Assembly: GCF_000308835.1 (NCBI RefSeq)
Contig: NZ_BAGN01000064.1
Span: forward strand, 1-63,903
DNA length: 63,903 nt
Reading direction: 5' to 3'
Source of the DNA: Nocardia vinacea NBRC 16497
GTDB lineage: Bacteria; Actinomycetota; Actinomycetes; Mycobacteriales; Mycobacteriaceae
This document shows positions 7,301-15,647 of the stretch, in pieces. Position numbers and translations under genes: made by a program. Within the stretch, counting starts at the first letter, position 1, and each line of letters begins with the position of its first letter. Below the pieces are notes generated by a model, which was not told the origin of the DNA, searched no databases, and saw nothing but the letters and a program-made list of their open reading frames with translations.

Positions 7301-8878
7301 ATGGACCAGTTGGTGCTGATGTTCGTCTTGCTATTCGCCACGATCCTGGCCGAACCGCTCGCTCGGCGGCTCGGAATCGCGTCAGCGGTCCTGATGACCG
7401 TATTCGGATGTGTACTCGCGCTGATACCCGCGGTTCCTCGGGTCGATGTGCCGCCCGACCTGATATTGCCGCTGGTACTGCCGCCGCTGTTGTATGCCGC
7501 GGCGCGGCGGACCTCGTGGCGGCAGTTCGCGGAGAATTGGGGGCCGATCGCGTTGCGCGCGGTCGGGTTGGTGTTCGCGACGGCCGCTGCGGTGACGGCG
7601 GTCTTCCACGCCTGGTATCCGGCGCTGCCGTTGGCGGCTTGCCTGGCGCTCGGCGCTGTTGTCGCCCCGCCCGATCCGGTGGCCGCGACGGCCATGGCGG
7701 GCAAGCTGGGCCTGCCGCGCCGCTTGGTGGTGACGCTCGGTGGCGAGGGTCTGTTCAACGATGTGACCGCGATCGTCATCTACTCCGTCGCGGTGCAGGC
7801 CGTGCTCACCGGCAAGTTCTCGGCATGGCATGCGGTCGGTGAGTTCGTGATCTCGGCGGTGGTCGCGATCGTTGTCGGGATGGCGCTCGGCTATGCGGGC
7901 AGCAAGTTGACCAGCAAACTGGAGGAGGCGTCCTGGCAGGTGGCGCTGAGCCTGCTGCTGCCGTTCGCCGCTTACGGTGTGGCCGAGGCATTTTCGGGTT
8001 CCGCCGTGCTGGCCGTGCTGGTGTGCGCGCTGTATCTGACCGATGCGGGCACCAATTTCGGCGATCGCGATTACCGCCTGGTCGGCGATGCCTTCTGGGA
8101 GATCACCGAAATGCTGATCAGCGGTTTCGCTTTCGGGTTGATCGGCCTGGAACTCGGTGTCGTACTCGACGATACGGGCGACGGCTGGCCGCGACTGCTC
8201 GGCGTAGCCGGCGTCGTTATCGCCGTGGTGGTCGGACTGCGGCTGGTGTGGCTGTTGACCACCCTTTCCCTGCGTAGGTGGTGGTGGCGCGACGAGGACG
8301 CCGACGAGCCCTACACCTGGAAGGAAACGGTCGTCACCTGGTGGGCGGGCATGCGGGGTGTCGCGACCATCGCACTGGCACTGGCCATTCCGCTGCTCAC
8401 CGATGCCCGCGAACCGTTTCCGGGCCGCACCCAGATCCTTTTCACGGCCTTCGCTGTCGTCCTGTTCACCCTGCTGATACAAGGCCCGACATTGCCACTT
8501 ATCGTGCGGCTCACCGGTGTTCAAGCCGACTTCCAGAAGGAACGGCTGCTCGAACAGACCCTTTGGGAGCGTGTCGTCCGCGCGGAACTCGACCGCCTCA
8601 AGCAGATCGCCGAAACCGAAGGCCTCCCCGACGACGTCTACGAACGCCTGCGCAACCAACTCCGCCAACGCCTGGCCCGAGCGGATCCGGAGGCCGCCGA
8701 CGAGGACGCCAAGGCGCACGCGGCCCGAGATCTGAAGCTGATGATGAAGATTCGCGATATCCAGGGCGATGTCCTGGAAGCGGGCCGCCGCGAAGCCATG
8801 GCCGCCCGCCGCGACCCCGGCATGCCTCCGGACCTGGTCGACCGGGTGACACGACGCCTGGACCTCGGACGGCGTTAG
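7301..8878 (+). CDS. Na+/H+ antiporter, CPA1 (NhaP-like) family
   Basis: A 525-residue integral membrane antiporter for pH and sodium homeostasis. It has about twelve N-terminal membrane segments. CLALGAVVAPPDPVAATAM is the typical helix-5 motif with conserved Asp, and LGGEGLFNDVTAIVIY holds the ND pair of CPA1 proteins. WWAGMRGVATIALALAIPL is a late conserved arginine segment. A charged helical cytoplasmic tail of about 110 residues follows. The start at 7301 is chosen because the preceding in-frame stretch lacks membrane character and overlaps DUF418. It is convergent with the reductase gene, with a five-base gap. Confidence 0.9.
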   Translation: MDQLVLMFVLLFATILAEPLARRLGIASAVLMTVFGCVLALIPAVPRVDVPPDLILPLVLPPLLYAAARRTSWRQFAENWGPIALRAVGLVFATAAAVTAVFHAWYPALPLAACLALGAVVAPPDPVAATAMAGKLGLPRRLVVTLGGEGLFNDVTAIVIYSVAVQAVLTGKFSAWHAVGEFVISAVVAIVVGMALGYAGSKLTSKLEEASWQVALSLLLPFAAYGVAEAFSGSAVLAVLVCALYLTDAGTNFGDRDYRLVGDAFWEITEMLISGFAFGLIGLELGVVLDDTGDGWPRLLGVAGVVIAVVVGLRLVWLLTTLSLRRWWWRDEDADEPYTWKETVVTWWAGMRGVATIALALAIPLLTDAREPFPGRTQILFTAFAVVLFTLLIQGPTLPLIVRLTGVQADFQKERLLEQTLWERVVRAELDRLKQIAETEGLPDDVYERLRNQLRQRLARADPEAADEDAKAHAARDLKLMMKIRDIQGDVLEAGRREAMAARRDPGMPPDLVDRVTRRLDLGRR

Positions 8879-8883
8879 ACCGG

Positions 8884-9690
8884 TCAGGCGGACCAGACGC
8901 GCTCGACGTACTCGGCGAAATCGGTGGCCGGTCGGCCCAGTACCGTGTGCACGCCGTCCGTCGGTTCGGCGATGTGCCCAGTGCGCATCAGCTCGAACAT
9001 CGCGTTCAGCGCTGTCGCGACCTCCTCGGGAAGGCCCTGGGCGAGCAATTCCGTGTGGTAGGCGACCGGCGTCAATTCCTCGTACTCGATCGGATGCCCT
9101 GCCGCCGTGGCGATCTCCGATACGGCCTGCGTGAATGTCAGCGCACGCGGGCCCGACAACTCGTAGACCCGCCCCGCGTGGCCGTCCCGTGTGAGCACCG
9201 CCGCGGCCACCTCGGCCACATCCTCGACATCCACGAACGGCTCACCGACCTCGCCGATCGGCAGGCCGAGCCGACCGGCGCGCAGCGGAGCGAACCACAG
9301 GTCTTCGTCGAAATTCTGATCGAAGTTATTGGCGCGCAATATGGTCCACTCGGCACCGCTCGCCCGGACCGCCGCCTCCGCGGCGCGAATGCCCTCCCCG
9401 AACTCCTTGGCGACGTGCTCGATTCCGCGCCCCGACAAAACGACGAAGCGGCGCACGCCGCTCGATACCGCCTCGGCGACAAAGGCGGCAACCGGATCCG
9501 GATCATCGGGTGCGATCAGATAGACCGCATCCGCGGTGTCCAGCGCATTCGTCCAGGTGGTGGGTTCGGACCAGTCGAAACGCACCTCGCCGGAACGCGA
9601 TGCCGCGCGGACCTTTTCGCCTGCCGCGCGTAAGCGGGCGACCACCCTGCGTCCGGTCTTACCGGTACTGCCGAGAACCAGAATCGTCAT
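8884..9690 (-). CDS. NmrA-like NAD(P)-binding reductase
   Basis: A 268-residue Rossmann protein of the atypical SDR/NmrA group, similar to NAD(P)H:quinone oxidoreductase 2 and azoreductase-like proteins. The dinucleotide loop is GSTGKTG at residues 7-13, at the very N-terminus, which fixes the start at 9690. The usual YxxxK dyad is not obvious, as is common in NmrA proteins. GEPFVDVEDVAEVAAAVL and VYELSGPRALTF are family-typical C-terminal segments. It is divergent from an AraC-type regulator at 9780, with 89 bp between starts. Substrate unknown. Confidence 0.82.
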   Translation of the reverse strand: MTILVLGSTGKTGRRVVARLRAAGEKVRAASRSGEVRFDWSEPTTWTNALDTADAVYLIAPDDPDPVAAFVAEAVSSGVRRFVVLSGRGIEHVAKEFGEGIRAAEAAVRASGAEWTILRANNFDQNFDEDLWFAPLRAGRLGLPIGEVGEPFVDVEDVAEVAAAVLTRDGHAGRVYELSGPRALTFTQAVSEIATAAGHPIEYEELTPVAYHTELLAQGLPEEVATALNAMFELMRTGHIAEPTDGVHTVLGRPATDFAEYVERVWSA

Positions 9691-9779
9691 GATTCGAGTC
9701 AACCCGGCGCCGCCGCGGACGACCATGGGTGAGCGTCCGCCGTCCATGTCCGATCATCCGCGGTGGATATCGTTGGGAT

Positions 9780-10688
9780 GTGGACCCGTTCGACGATCTG
9801 CTGCGCGGTGTGCGCGCGTCCGGCGCGATATTCGGTACATCGGTGCTGACCGCGCCGTTCGCGCTGCGTTTCACCGACGCCGCCGCCCTGACCCTGCTCG
9901 TTCCGTTGCGTGGCGAGGGCTGGTTGGTGGTCGACGGCGCGGCGCACCGTATCGGGGTGGGGGAGACCGCCATCGTGCGCGGTCCGGAGCCGTTCGTGTT
10001 CACCGATGATCCGGTGGATACCGGCATCCCGGTCGACGTATGCTGCACCGCGGTCGAGGAACCGGTCGGCGACACCGTCCTGCTCGCGGGCACCTATCAG
10101 CTCAGCGGCGCGGTGCCCGATCGGCTGCTGCGTGTGCTGTCGCGGGTGGCCGTCGTGAGCGATGACCACGATTGCGGCCCGATGCGCGACTATCTGGAGA
10201 TGCAGCTGTCCGGGCCGCGGCCAGGACGTCAAGTCGTACTGGACCGGCTACTGGACTGGCTACTGGTGTGCACCCTGCGCGACTGGTTCGACCGGGAATC
10301 CCCGCCCTGGTACCGGGCCGCGAGCGATGATGTGGTCGGTCCGGTATTGCGGGCGATGCACGAAACACCCGGCGCGCCATGGACACTCACCACTTTGGCC
10401 GCCGTCGCCGGGGTCTCGCGCACCACGCTCGCCAAGCGGTTCGCCGAACTGGTCGGTGAACCGCCGCTGGCCTATTTGACGGATTGGCGGATGACAATCG
10501 CCGCGGACCTGCTGACCGAACCCGGCGCCACCGTGAGTGCGGTGGCCCGCCGGGTCGGCTACGCGGATGCCTTCGGATTCAGCACGGCATTCAAACGCGT
10601 GCGCGGGACAAGCCCGAGCGAATACACCAGGTCCGCCTACTTCGCGCCGACGCCCGCGGAGCGGATCGCGTCGAGTACTTCACCGTAG
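9780..10688 (+). CDS. AraC-family regulator with cupin N-domain
   Basis: A 302-residue regulator. The GTG start gives VDPFDDLLRGVRASGAIF, the standard opening of cupin-type AraC proteins. The N-terminal half is a beta-rich ligand domain. The C-terminal half (about residues 200-295) carries two helix-turn-helix units: WTLTTLAAVAGVSRTTLAKR, then VSAVARRVGYADAFGFSTAF before the conserved GTSPSEY end. Divergence from the NmrA-like reductase suggests that gene as target (inference). Confidence 0.85.
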   Translation: MDPFDDLLRGVRASGAIFGTSVLTAPFALRFTDAAALTLLVPLRGEGWLVVDGAAHRIGVGETAIVRGPEPFVFTDDPVDTGIPVDVCCTAVEEPVGDTVLLAGTYQLSGAVPDRLLRVLSRVAVVSDDHDCGPMRDYLEMQLSGPRPGRQVVLDRLLDWLLVCTLRDWFDRESPPWYRAASDDVVGPVLRAMHETPGAPWTLTTLAAVAGVSRTTLAKRFAELVGEPPLAYLTDWRMTIAADLLTEPGATVSAVARRVGYADAFGFSTAFKRVRGTSPSEYTRSAYFAPTPAERIASSTSP

Positions 10689-10790
10689 GAAAGGGTGGAA
10701 TTTACGGTGATGGTTTCCGAGGTAGGTGTTTGATGTCGGAATTACCGGGCATAGCCAGAAGGTAATATCAACCAGCGCAACGGGATTGTC

Positions 10791-11270
10791 ATGATCATTA
10801 TCATCGGGCTCGTCGTTCTCATCGGCGCGGTAATTATCGGCGTTGCCGGAGTGGCGGCCAATACGGGCGAAGTTCGTACGTCACCCAGCGATTTCGGGGT
10901 ATTCGACTATCACTTCACCGCTTCCGCGGGGGAACTCTTCCTCTACGGGATCGCGATCGGAGCGATCGGGATGCTCGGCCTGAGCCTGCTACTCGCGGGC
11001 GTCTGGCGTAGTTCCCGCCGTAGCAGCGCCGCACGGCGCGATCTGCGGAAGTCGCGCCGGGAGTTGGCGGCCCAGGAAAAGGCCAAGGCAAAGCCACCGG
11101 CAGCGGCACCACCGTCCGCCGCGACACCACCCGCGACCAAACCCGCCGCGCGGGTCACCCCGCCACAGGAGGGTAAGCCGGTGTGGAGCTGGAATCGGTT
11201 CATGCGCCAGTCCGGCGGGTCGGCACCGGTCGAAACATCCGGCCGCACAACGGTCAAGACGACCAAGTAA
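10791..11270 (+). CDS. Two-helix membrane protein of unknown function
   Basis: A 159-residue protein with a hydrophobic N-terminal helix (residues 2-23), a short loop, a second helix (about residues 48-68, LFLYGIAIGAIGMLGLSLLL) and a basic cytoplasmic region rich in Arg/Lys then Pro/Ala. This is similar in shape to short actinobacterial envelope-stress proteins. It is followed 11 nt later by the DUF6131 gene, probably in one transcript ending at the hairpin at 11461. No enzymatic motif is visible. Confidence 0.65.
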   Translation: MIIIIGLVVLIGAVIIGVAGVAANTGEVRTSPSDFGVFDYHFTASAGELFLYGIAIGAIGMLGLSLLLAGVWRSSRRSSAARRDLRKSRRELAAQEKAKAKPPAAAPPSAATPPATKPAARVTPPQEGKPVWSWNRFMRQSGGSAPVETSGRTTVKTTK

Positions 11271-11281
11271 AGGAAAGAACG

Positions 11282-11440
11282 ATGATCATCCTCGGCTTGA
11301 TACTTCTCATTGTCGGATATCTACTCGGCATCGGTCTGCTCACCACGGCCGGAATCATATTGCTGATCATCGGTGCGGTACTGGCCCTCGTCGGGTCGGT
11401 GGGGCGGCGCCCGGTCGGCGGTCGGCGGCACTACTACTGA
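11282..11440 (+). CDS. DUF6131 small membrane protein
   Basis: A 52-residue, almost wholly hydrophobic peptide with two short membrane segments and the C-terminal basic/aromatic tail GRRPVGGRRHYY typical of DUF6131. AAGGAAAG ends five bases before the ATG at 11282, fixing the start; upstream in-frame sequence overlaps the preceding gene. Likely in an operon with the 159-residue membrane protein. Function unknown. Confidence 0.75.
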   Translation: MIILGLILLIVGYLLGIGLLTTAGIILLIIGAVLALVGSVGRRPVGGRRHYY

Positions 11441-11460
11441 CGCCGACGCGCTGAACACAC

Positions 11461-11490
11461 GACGGGCCGAGGGGTTTTCTTCGGCCCGTC
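11461..11490. terminator. Bidirectional hairpin terminator
   Basis: GACGGGCCGA pairs with TCGGCCCGTC around a loop containing TTTT. It lies in the 51-bp gap between the convergent DUF6131 and VIT genes. Confidence 0.75.
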
Positions 11491-11491
11491 C

Positions 11492-12214
11492 TCATATGCC
11501 GGCGACATCCGCCAACTGTCCGATCCCATAGGTGACCGCCATAGCCAGCGCACCACCGATCACCACCCGCAATACCGCGCGTGCGCGATTACTACCGCCG
11601 AGCCGCGCGCTGACCGACCCGGTGATCGCCAGCGCGATCAGCACCGCCGCGAATGTCACCGGAATGCGCGCCGTGGTCGGCGGCAGGATGATCGCCAACA
11701 ACGGCAGCAGCGCACCCAGGGTGAACGCGACCGCAGAGGAAACGGCCGCGGCCCACGGATTGGTCAACTCCTGTGGATCCAGACCCAGTTCGGCCTCGGC
11801 GTGGGCGAGGAAGGCGTCGTGCGCGGTCAGCTCCTCGGCCACTTTGCGCGCCGTCTCCGGTGTCAGACCCTTCGACTGATAGATATCGGCCAGTTCGGCC
11901 AGTTCGAAGTCCGGTTCTTCCTTGAGTTCCGTGCGTTCCTTGGCCAGTAGCGCCCGCTCGGAATCCCGCTGTGTGCTCACCGAAACGTATTCGCCGACGG
12001 CCATGGAAATCGCACCAGCGGTGAGTCCGGCGATGCCCGCTGTGAAAATGGCCGCGGCGCTGGTCGTCGCCGCGGCGACGCCGACAACCAGGCCCGCGGT
12101 CGAAACAATGCCGTCGTTCGCCCCGAGTACGCCCGCGCGCAACCAGTTCAGCCTCGATGCCAGACCCTCACGATGCGGTTCGTGCGGGTGCGGTGAACCG
12201 GGCGTCTTGTCCAT
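11492..12214 (-). CDS. VIT1/CCC1-type Fe2+/Mn2+ transporter
   Basis: A 240-residue membrane protein of the vacuolar-iron-transporter family. The first helix region GVLGANDGIVSTAGLVVGVA and AGAISMAVGEYVSVSTQRD are diagnostic. A cytosolic charged metal-binding domain follows (about residues 85-150, rich in Glu, with AKERTELKEEPDFELAEL). Three further membrane segments end the protein. It would export or sequester ferrous or manganese ions. It is the last gene of a minus-strand run, 10 nt downstream of the GMC oxidoreductase stop. Confidence 0.87.
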   Translation of the reverse strand: MDKTPGSPHPHEPHREGLASRLNWLRAGVLGANDGIVSTAGLVVGVAAATTSAAAIFTAGIAGLTAGAISMAVGEYVSVSTQRDSERALLAKERTELKEEPDFELAELADIYQSKGLTPETARKVAEELTAHDAFLAHAEAELGLDPQELTNPWAAAVSSAVAFTLGALLPLLAIILPPTTARIPVTFAAVLIALAITGSVSARLGGSNRARAVLRVVIGGALAMAVTYGIGQLADVAGI

Positions 12215-12224
12215 AAGCCGCAGA

Positions 12225-13817
12225 CTATGCGAAAGTCCGCAAAGTATCAGCTAGCCGAACCGCCAGCGCCACGATCGTCAGGGTCGGATTCGCATGGCCG
12301 GTGGTCGGGAAAACCGAACTGCCCGCGATGAATAGATTCGTCACTCCGTGCACCCGGCAATCGGTGTCGACCACGCCGTCGCACGGGTCCGTCGACATGC
12401 GGGTGGTGCCGGTCGGATGTGCCCAATCGGTGAGCACCAGCGGCGACTTGCTGTCCATCCGCGCCCAGTCGTACAGCGTCGGTGCCGGCAATCCGAGTCG
12501 CGCGAACTCCTCGACCAGCAAGGCCGCCGCCCGGCGCACGGTTGTGTCTTCCTGCGGATTCACCCGCCAATCGATCCGGGACAGCGGTACACCGAGCCGA
12601 TCGGTGCGGTCGGTCAGTGTCACGCGGCTGTCCGGGGTCGGCAGCTGTTCGACCATGCAGCGCAATTCGATTCGATCGAGTTTGTGCGGCAGTCCGGCGT
12701 GTTTGATGAGCCTGGCCCGCACGCCCGCTAGCAGTAATCCAGCGTGGCTCACCGCGATTCGCGCATCGTGCCGATCGCCGCGTCCGCGCAGCAACTGCTT
12801 GACCGACTCCCATGGATCGTCCTCGGCGGGCACCTCCTGCAGCCACAGTGCGCAATTGAGCAGGCCCTCGGCCTCCTGGATCTTCGGCGAGAGCGCGACA
12901 CCGTGCAGGAAAGTGTGCTTACCGTGCGGCGTCTTCACCACGTACTTGCCGAAACGTTCCAGCGCGCTGCCCGCCAGGGCCGGATCCAGCGCGCCGACCG
13001 CACCGCAGCGGTGATCCATCAGATAACGCCCGACCATGTCGTGCCGGTTGCCGACGCCACCGGGCACGGTTCGCCGAGATGCCAACAGCAGCCGCGCATT
13101 TCCGATGCCGCCGGTGGCTAAGACGAAGGCATGTGCGTGCACAGACCGCGGCTGCGGATCCGCACCGGCGACCTGGACTGAAACCACCCGGGTGCCTTCG
13201 GGATCGGTGTCGATGTGGGTAACCGTCGCATCGACGAGCACCCGGACATTCGGCGCGACAAGATCTTTCACGTGCGCACCGAAGCGCTTGCAGTCGAATG
13301 GATCCACTGGATCCCGGCTGATCTGCCAGAAGTACGGACGTAAGCGCGTCGGATCGAGGGCGTCGGCGGGTCGGGGCCGTCCGGCCAACTGCCAGAACGC
13401 GTCATCGGTGAAGCCGATGCCGTAGCCGATGCCGATATGTTCGGCCGCGCGCACCAGATACGATTCGAGGTCGGTCCCGCCGATCGGCCAGCCCGAGCCG
13501 GAAACCCAAGGGCGGCAACTGAAATCGAGGTCGTCGAGCAGACCGCAGCGACCGCTCCAGGTATGGGAGGCGCCACCGAGGATTCGATCGCCCGCGACCC
13601 GATCCGACTGCGCCCGGCGCGCGCCCACATTCTCGATATCGGCTAGTGCGTCGACCTCTTCGGTCGCGGTCAGCCCGCCGCTTTCCAGCACCAGGACGCG
13701 TAGTGGTGTTCCAGCCAGTTCGGTCGCGATGGTCAGCCCGGCGGGCCCGGATCCGATAATGACGATATCGGCGGTCAGCTCGTCGTCACCGACCGTTCGC
13801 AGCTCATCGATTCGCAA
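12225..13817 (-). CDS. GMC-family FAD oxidoreductase
   Basis: A 530-residue flavoenzyme. A TTG start at 13817 is chosen because GGAGAGGA lies seven bases upstream and places the FAD-binding motif GSGPAG at residues 22-27. The C-terminal GMC signature is HPTGTTRMS, then VHGVTNLFIAGSSVFPTTGH and ANPTLTIVALAVRLADTL, with catalytic His/Asn candidates. It would oxidise an alcohol or sugar while reducing oxygen or an acceptor. Upstream, 62 nt away, is the YdcF-like gene; downstream the VIT transporter. Substrate unknown. Confidence 0.85.
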   Translation of the reverse strand: MRIDELRTVGDDELTADIVIIGSGPAGLTIATELAGTPLRVLVLESGGLTATEEVDALADIENVGARRAQSDRVAGDRILGGASHTWSGRCGLLDDLDFSCRPWVSGSGWPIGGTDLESYLVRAAEHIGIGYGIGFTDDAFWQLAGRPRPADALDPTRLRPYFWQISRDPVDPFDCKRFGAHVKDLVAPNVRVLVDATVTHIDTDPEGTRVVSVQVAGADPQPRSVHAHAFVLATGGIGNARLLLASRRTVPGGVGNRHDMVGRYLMDHRCGAVGALDPALAGSALERFGKYVVKTPHGKHTFLHGVALSPKIQEAEGLLNCALWLQEVPAEDDPWESVKQLLRGRGDRHDARIAVSHAGLLLAGVRARLIKHAGLPHKLDRIELRCMVEQLPTPDSRVTLTDRTDRLGVPLSRIDWRVNPQEDTTVRRAAALLVEEFARLGLPAPTLYDWARMDSKSPLVLTDWAHPTGTTRMSTDPCDGVVDTDCRVHGVTNLFIAGSSVFPTTGHANPTLTIVALAVRLADTLRTFA

Positions 13818-13879
13818 CGGCGGTCCTCTCCCCACAACCGTATCCAGCGTATGGGACCCGACATCGGTACGTTCGCGGT

Positions 13880-14452
13880 TCAACAACCTCGGCTGAAGAA
13901 TGCCCGTACATAGCCCGCGGACTGCCGGATGTACATCCAGGTCCAGAACTTCAGGCCGTCGTCGCTGGGACTGGCCACCATGGTCAACTCGCCGTGGAAG
14001 CATTTGCCGACGATGTACCTGGCCCGCGACACATGCGGGGTATAGGTCACCACGATGATGTGGCGCCAGCCGTAAAGGCTTGCCCGTCGGGCGATCTCGC
14101 GCGCCTCGCCGTCGGTCGTCCACGGATCGGGTACGAAACAGCTGACGGTGAACTCGAATCGGGGCGCGCAATACCGATCCATCACCGAATCGTCTTCGCC
14201 GGTCGATCGGGAGATCAGCAGTTGCGGCGCGTATCCGCGTTCGGCGAGAGCGAGGCCGACGTCGAAACGTTCATAGGCGGTGCCACCCAACACCACGATC
14301 GCATCGGCGTGGCGCAACGGGTCGGTTTGCGGATGCACATACACCGGCAGACCCGCCACACCGAGGACGGCGACCAGGGCGAGCAGTGCACCGAAAAACA
14401 AACCAGCTCGTCGTAGGCCGGGCACCGTTCCGACGATACCCGTGTCTGACAT
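13880..14452 (-). CDS. YdcF/DUF218-family membrane-anchored protein
   Basis: A 190-residue protein with an N-terminal membrane anchor (about residues 15-36) and a DUF218 domain. ADAIVVLGGTAYERFDVGLA is the characteristic opening, followed by a typical E(A)REIARRAS helix and HIIVVTYTPHVSRARYI. The family (YdcF, SanA, ElyC) has an alpha/beta fold, is linked to envelope biogenesis, and has no settled reaction. Same strand as the flavoprotein upstream (100 nt) and GMC oxidoreductase downstream. Confidence 0.78.
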   Translation of the reverse strand: MSDTGIVGTVPGLRRAGLFFGALLALVAVLGVAGLPVYVHPQTDPLRHADAIVVLGGTAYERFDVGLALAERGYAPQLLISRSTGEDDSVMDRYCAPRFEFTVSCFVPDPWTTDGEAREIARRASLYGWRHIIVVTYTPHVSRARYIVGKCFHGELTMVASPSDDGLKFWTWMYIRQSAGYVRAFFSRGC

Positions 14453-14552
14453 CGGCGCAGTTCACACCCGAATCCCGGTGTGGCACAGAATGTCCGACGA
14501 TCCGGATGGCGGAAAGGCGTAGACCAGCGACCATGCCCGAACCCGCTGCGCC

Positions 14553-15257
14553 CTAACGATAGTCGGGGTTTTCGAAATCGAACCGGCAGCCCGCATCCCA
14601 TTCGGAGCGCTGATTTCCGTGGGCGGGGATGCCGTTGTTGTTCTTCAGCATCCGGGCCAGATGCAGCAGGTTCCACGTCATGAAGGTCGTATTGCGGTTG
14701 GTGAAGTCGTTTTCCGGCCCGCCGGAACCCGGATCCAGGTACGACGGTCCGGGTCCGGCCTCGCCGATCCAGCCGGCGTCGGCCTGCGGCGGAATCGTGT
14801 AGCCGAGGTGCTGGAGGCTGTAGAGGATATTCATTGCGCAGTGTTTGACGCCATCCTCGTTGCCGGTGATCAGACAGCCGCCGACTCGGCCGTAGTAGGC
14901 GTACTGGCCGCGCTCATTGAGGATCGACGAATTGCCGTACAGTCGCTCGATCACCCGTTTGGTGACCGAACTGTTGTCGCCGAGCCAGATCGGTCCGGCC
15001 AACACCAGGATGTCGGCGTCCATCACCTGGCGCTGCAGCACAGGCCATTCATCGGTGGCCCAGCCGTGTTCGGTCATATCCGGCCAGACGCCGGTCGCGA
15101 TGTCGTGATCGACGGCGCGGATATGCGAAACCTGAACGCCGTTCTTCTCCATGATGTGGGCACTGACATCGATCAGCCCCTGCGTATTACTCGGCTCGGG
15201 GGAGCGCTTGAGCGTGCAGTTGATGAACAGCGCCCGAAGGTCGTCGAAGGTTGCCAT
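14553..15257 (-). CDS. NAD(P)H-dependent FMN-reductase-like flavoprotein
   Basis: A 234-residue flavodoxin-fold protein. The N-terminal ALFINCTLKRSPEPSNTQGL is the phosphate-binding loop region of FMN reductases, and ADILVLAGPIWLGDNSSVTK is the second FMN contact segment. GRVGGCLITGNEDGVKHCAM is the third family signature. The ATG at 15257 (MATFDDLRAL) is preferred because it gives a normal family N-terminus; an in-frame ATG at 15308 would add 17 residues. The first gene of a possible minus-strand run with the YdcF-like, GMC and VIT genes. Confidence 0.78.
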   Translation of the reverse strand: MATFDDLRALFINCTLKRSPEPSNTQGLIDVSAHIMEKNGVQVSHIRAVDHDIATGVWPDMTEHGWATDEWPVLQRQVMDADILVLAGPIWLGDNSSVTKRVIERLYGNSSILNERGQYAYYGRVGGCLITGNEDGVKHCAMNILYSLQHLGYTIPPQADAGWIGEAGPGPSYLDPGSGGPENDFTNRNTTFMTWNLLHLARMLKNNNGIPAHGNQRSEWDAGCRFDFENPDYR

Positions 15258-15647
15258 CTCCGTAGTGTGTGCTGGTCCGGGGGCCGCGACAAGGAGTTCG
15301 TCCGGCATGTCACGGACTCGTCAGACCTCGCGATTGCGACTCGGAGTTCTTTCAGATAGTCGATGGACCGGGCGCACCGGCAACCGGTGCTGCCGGGGCG
15401 ACCACGGCGTGCGCGGACTGCGTGGACCGGACCCGGCGGGCCCGCAGCCGCTGTCGATGCGACGTCCGCGCTCGGGTGAACCTGTCGATCAGAAACCGCG
15501 GTTGGACATGTCGATACGCCTTGCGTACCCCTCGCACACAAGTCGGTATATAGCGCGTCCGCACGGTGACACTCAGAACGGCGATCGCATCGACCCAGAG
15601 AATTCCAGGCAACCATCAGTGCCCGATAAACGTTGAATAAACGCCGC
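15258..15647. other. Intergenic stretch without a convincing gene
   Basis: About 390 nt lie between the SARP regulator stop and the flavoprotein start, both on the minus strand. Forward frames here are open by GC bias only. No RNA gene or clear terminator hairpin was found. The promoter of the flavoprotein run presumably lies here. Confidence 0.5.

Noticed and set aside
15151..15636. Plus-strand frame across the intergenic region downstream of the SARP gene
   Set aside because: Starts antisense inside the flavoprotein gene, lacks a ribosome-binding site and has shadow-like composition.
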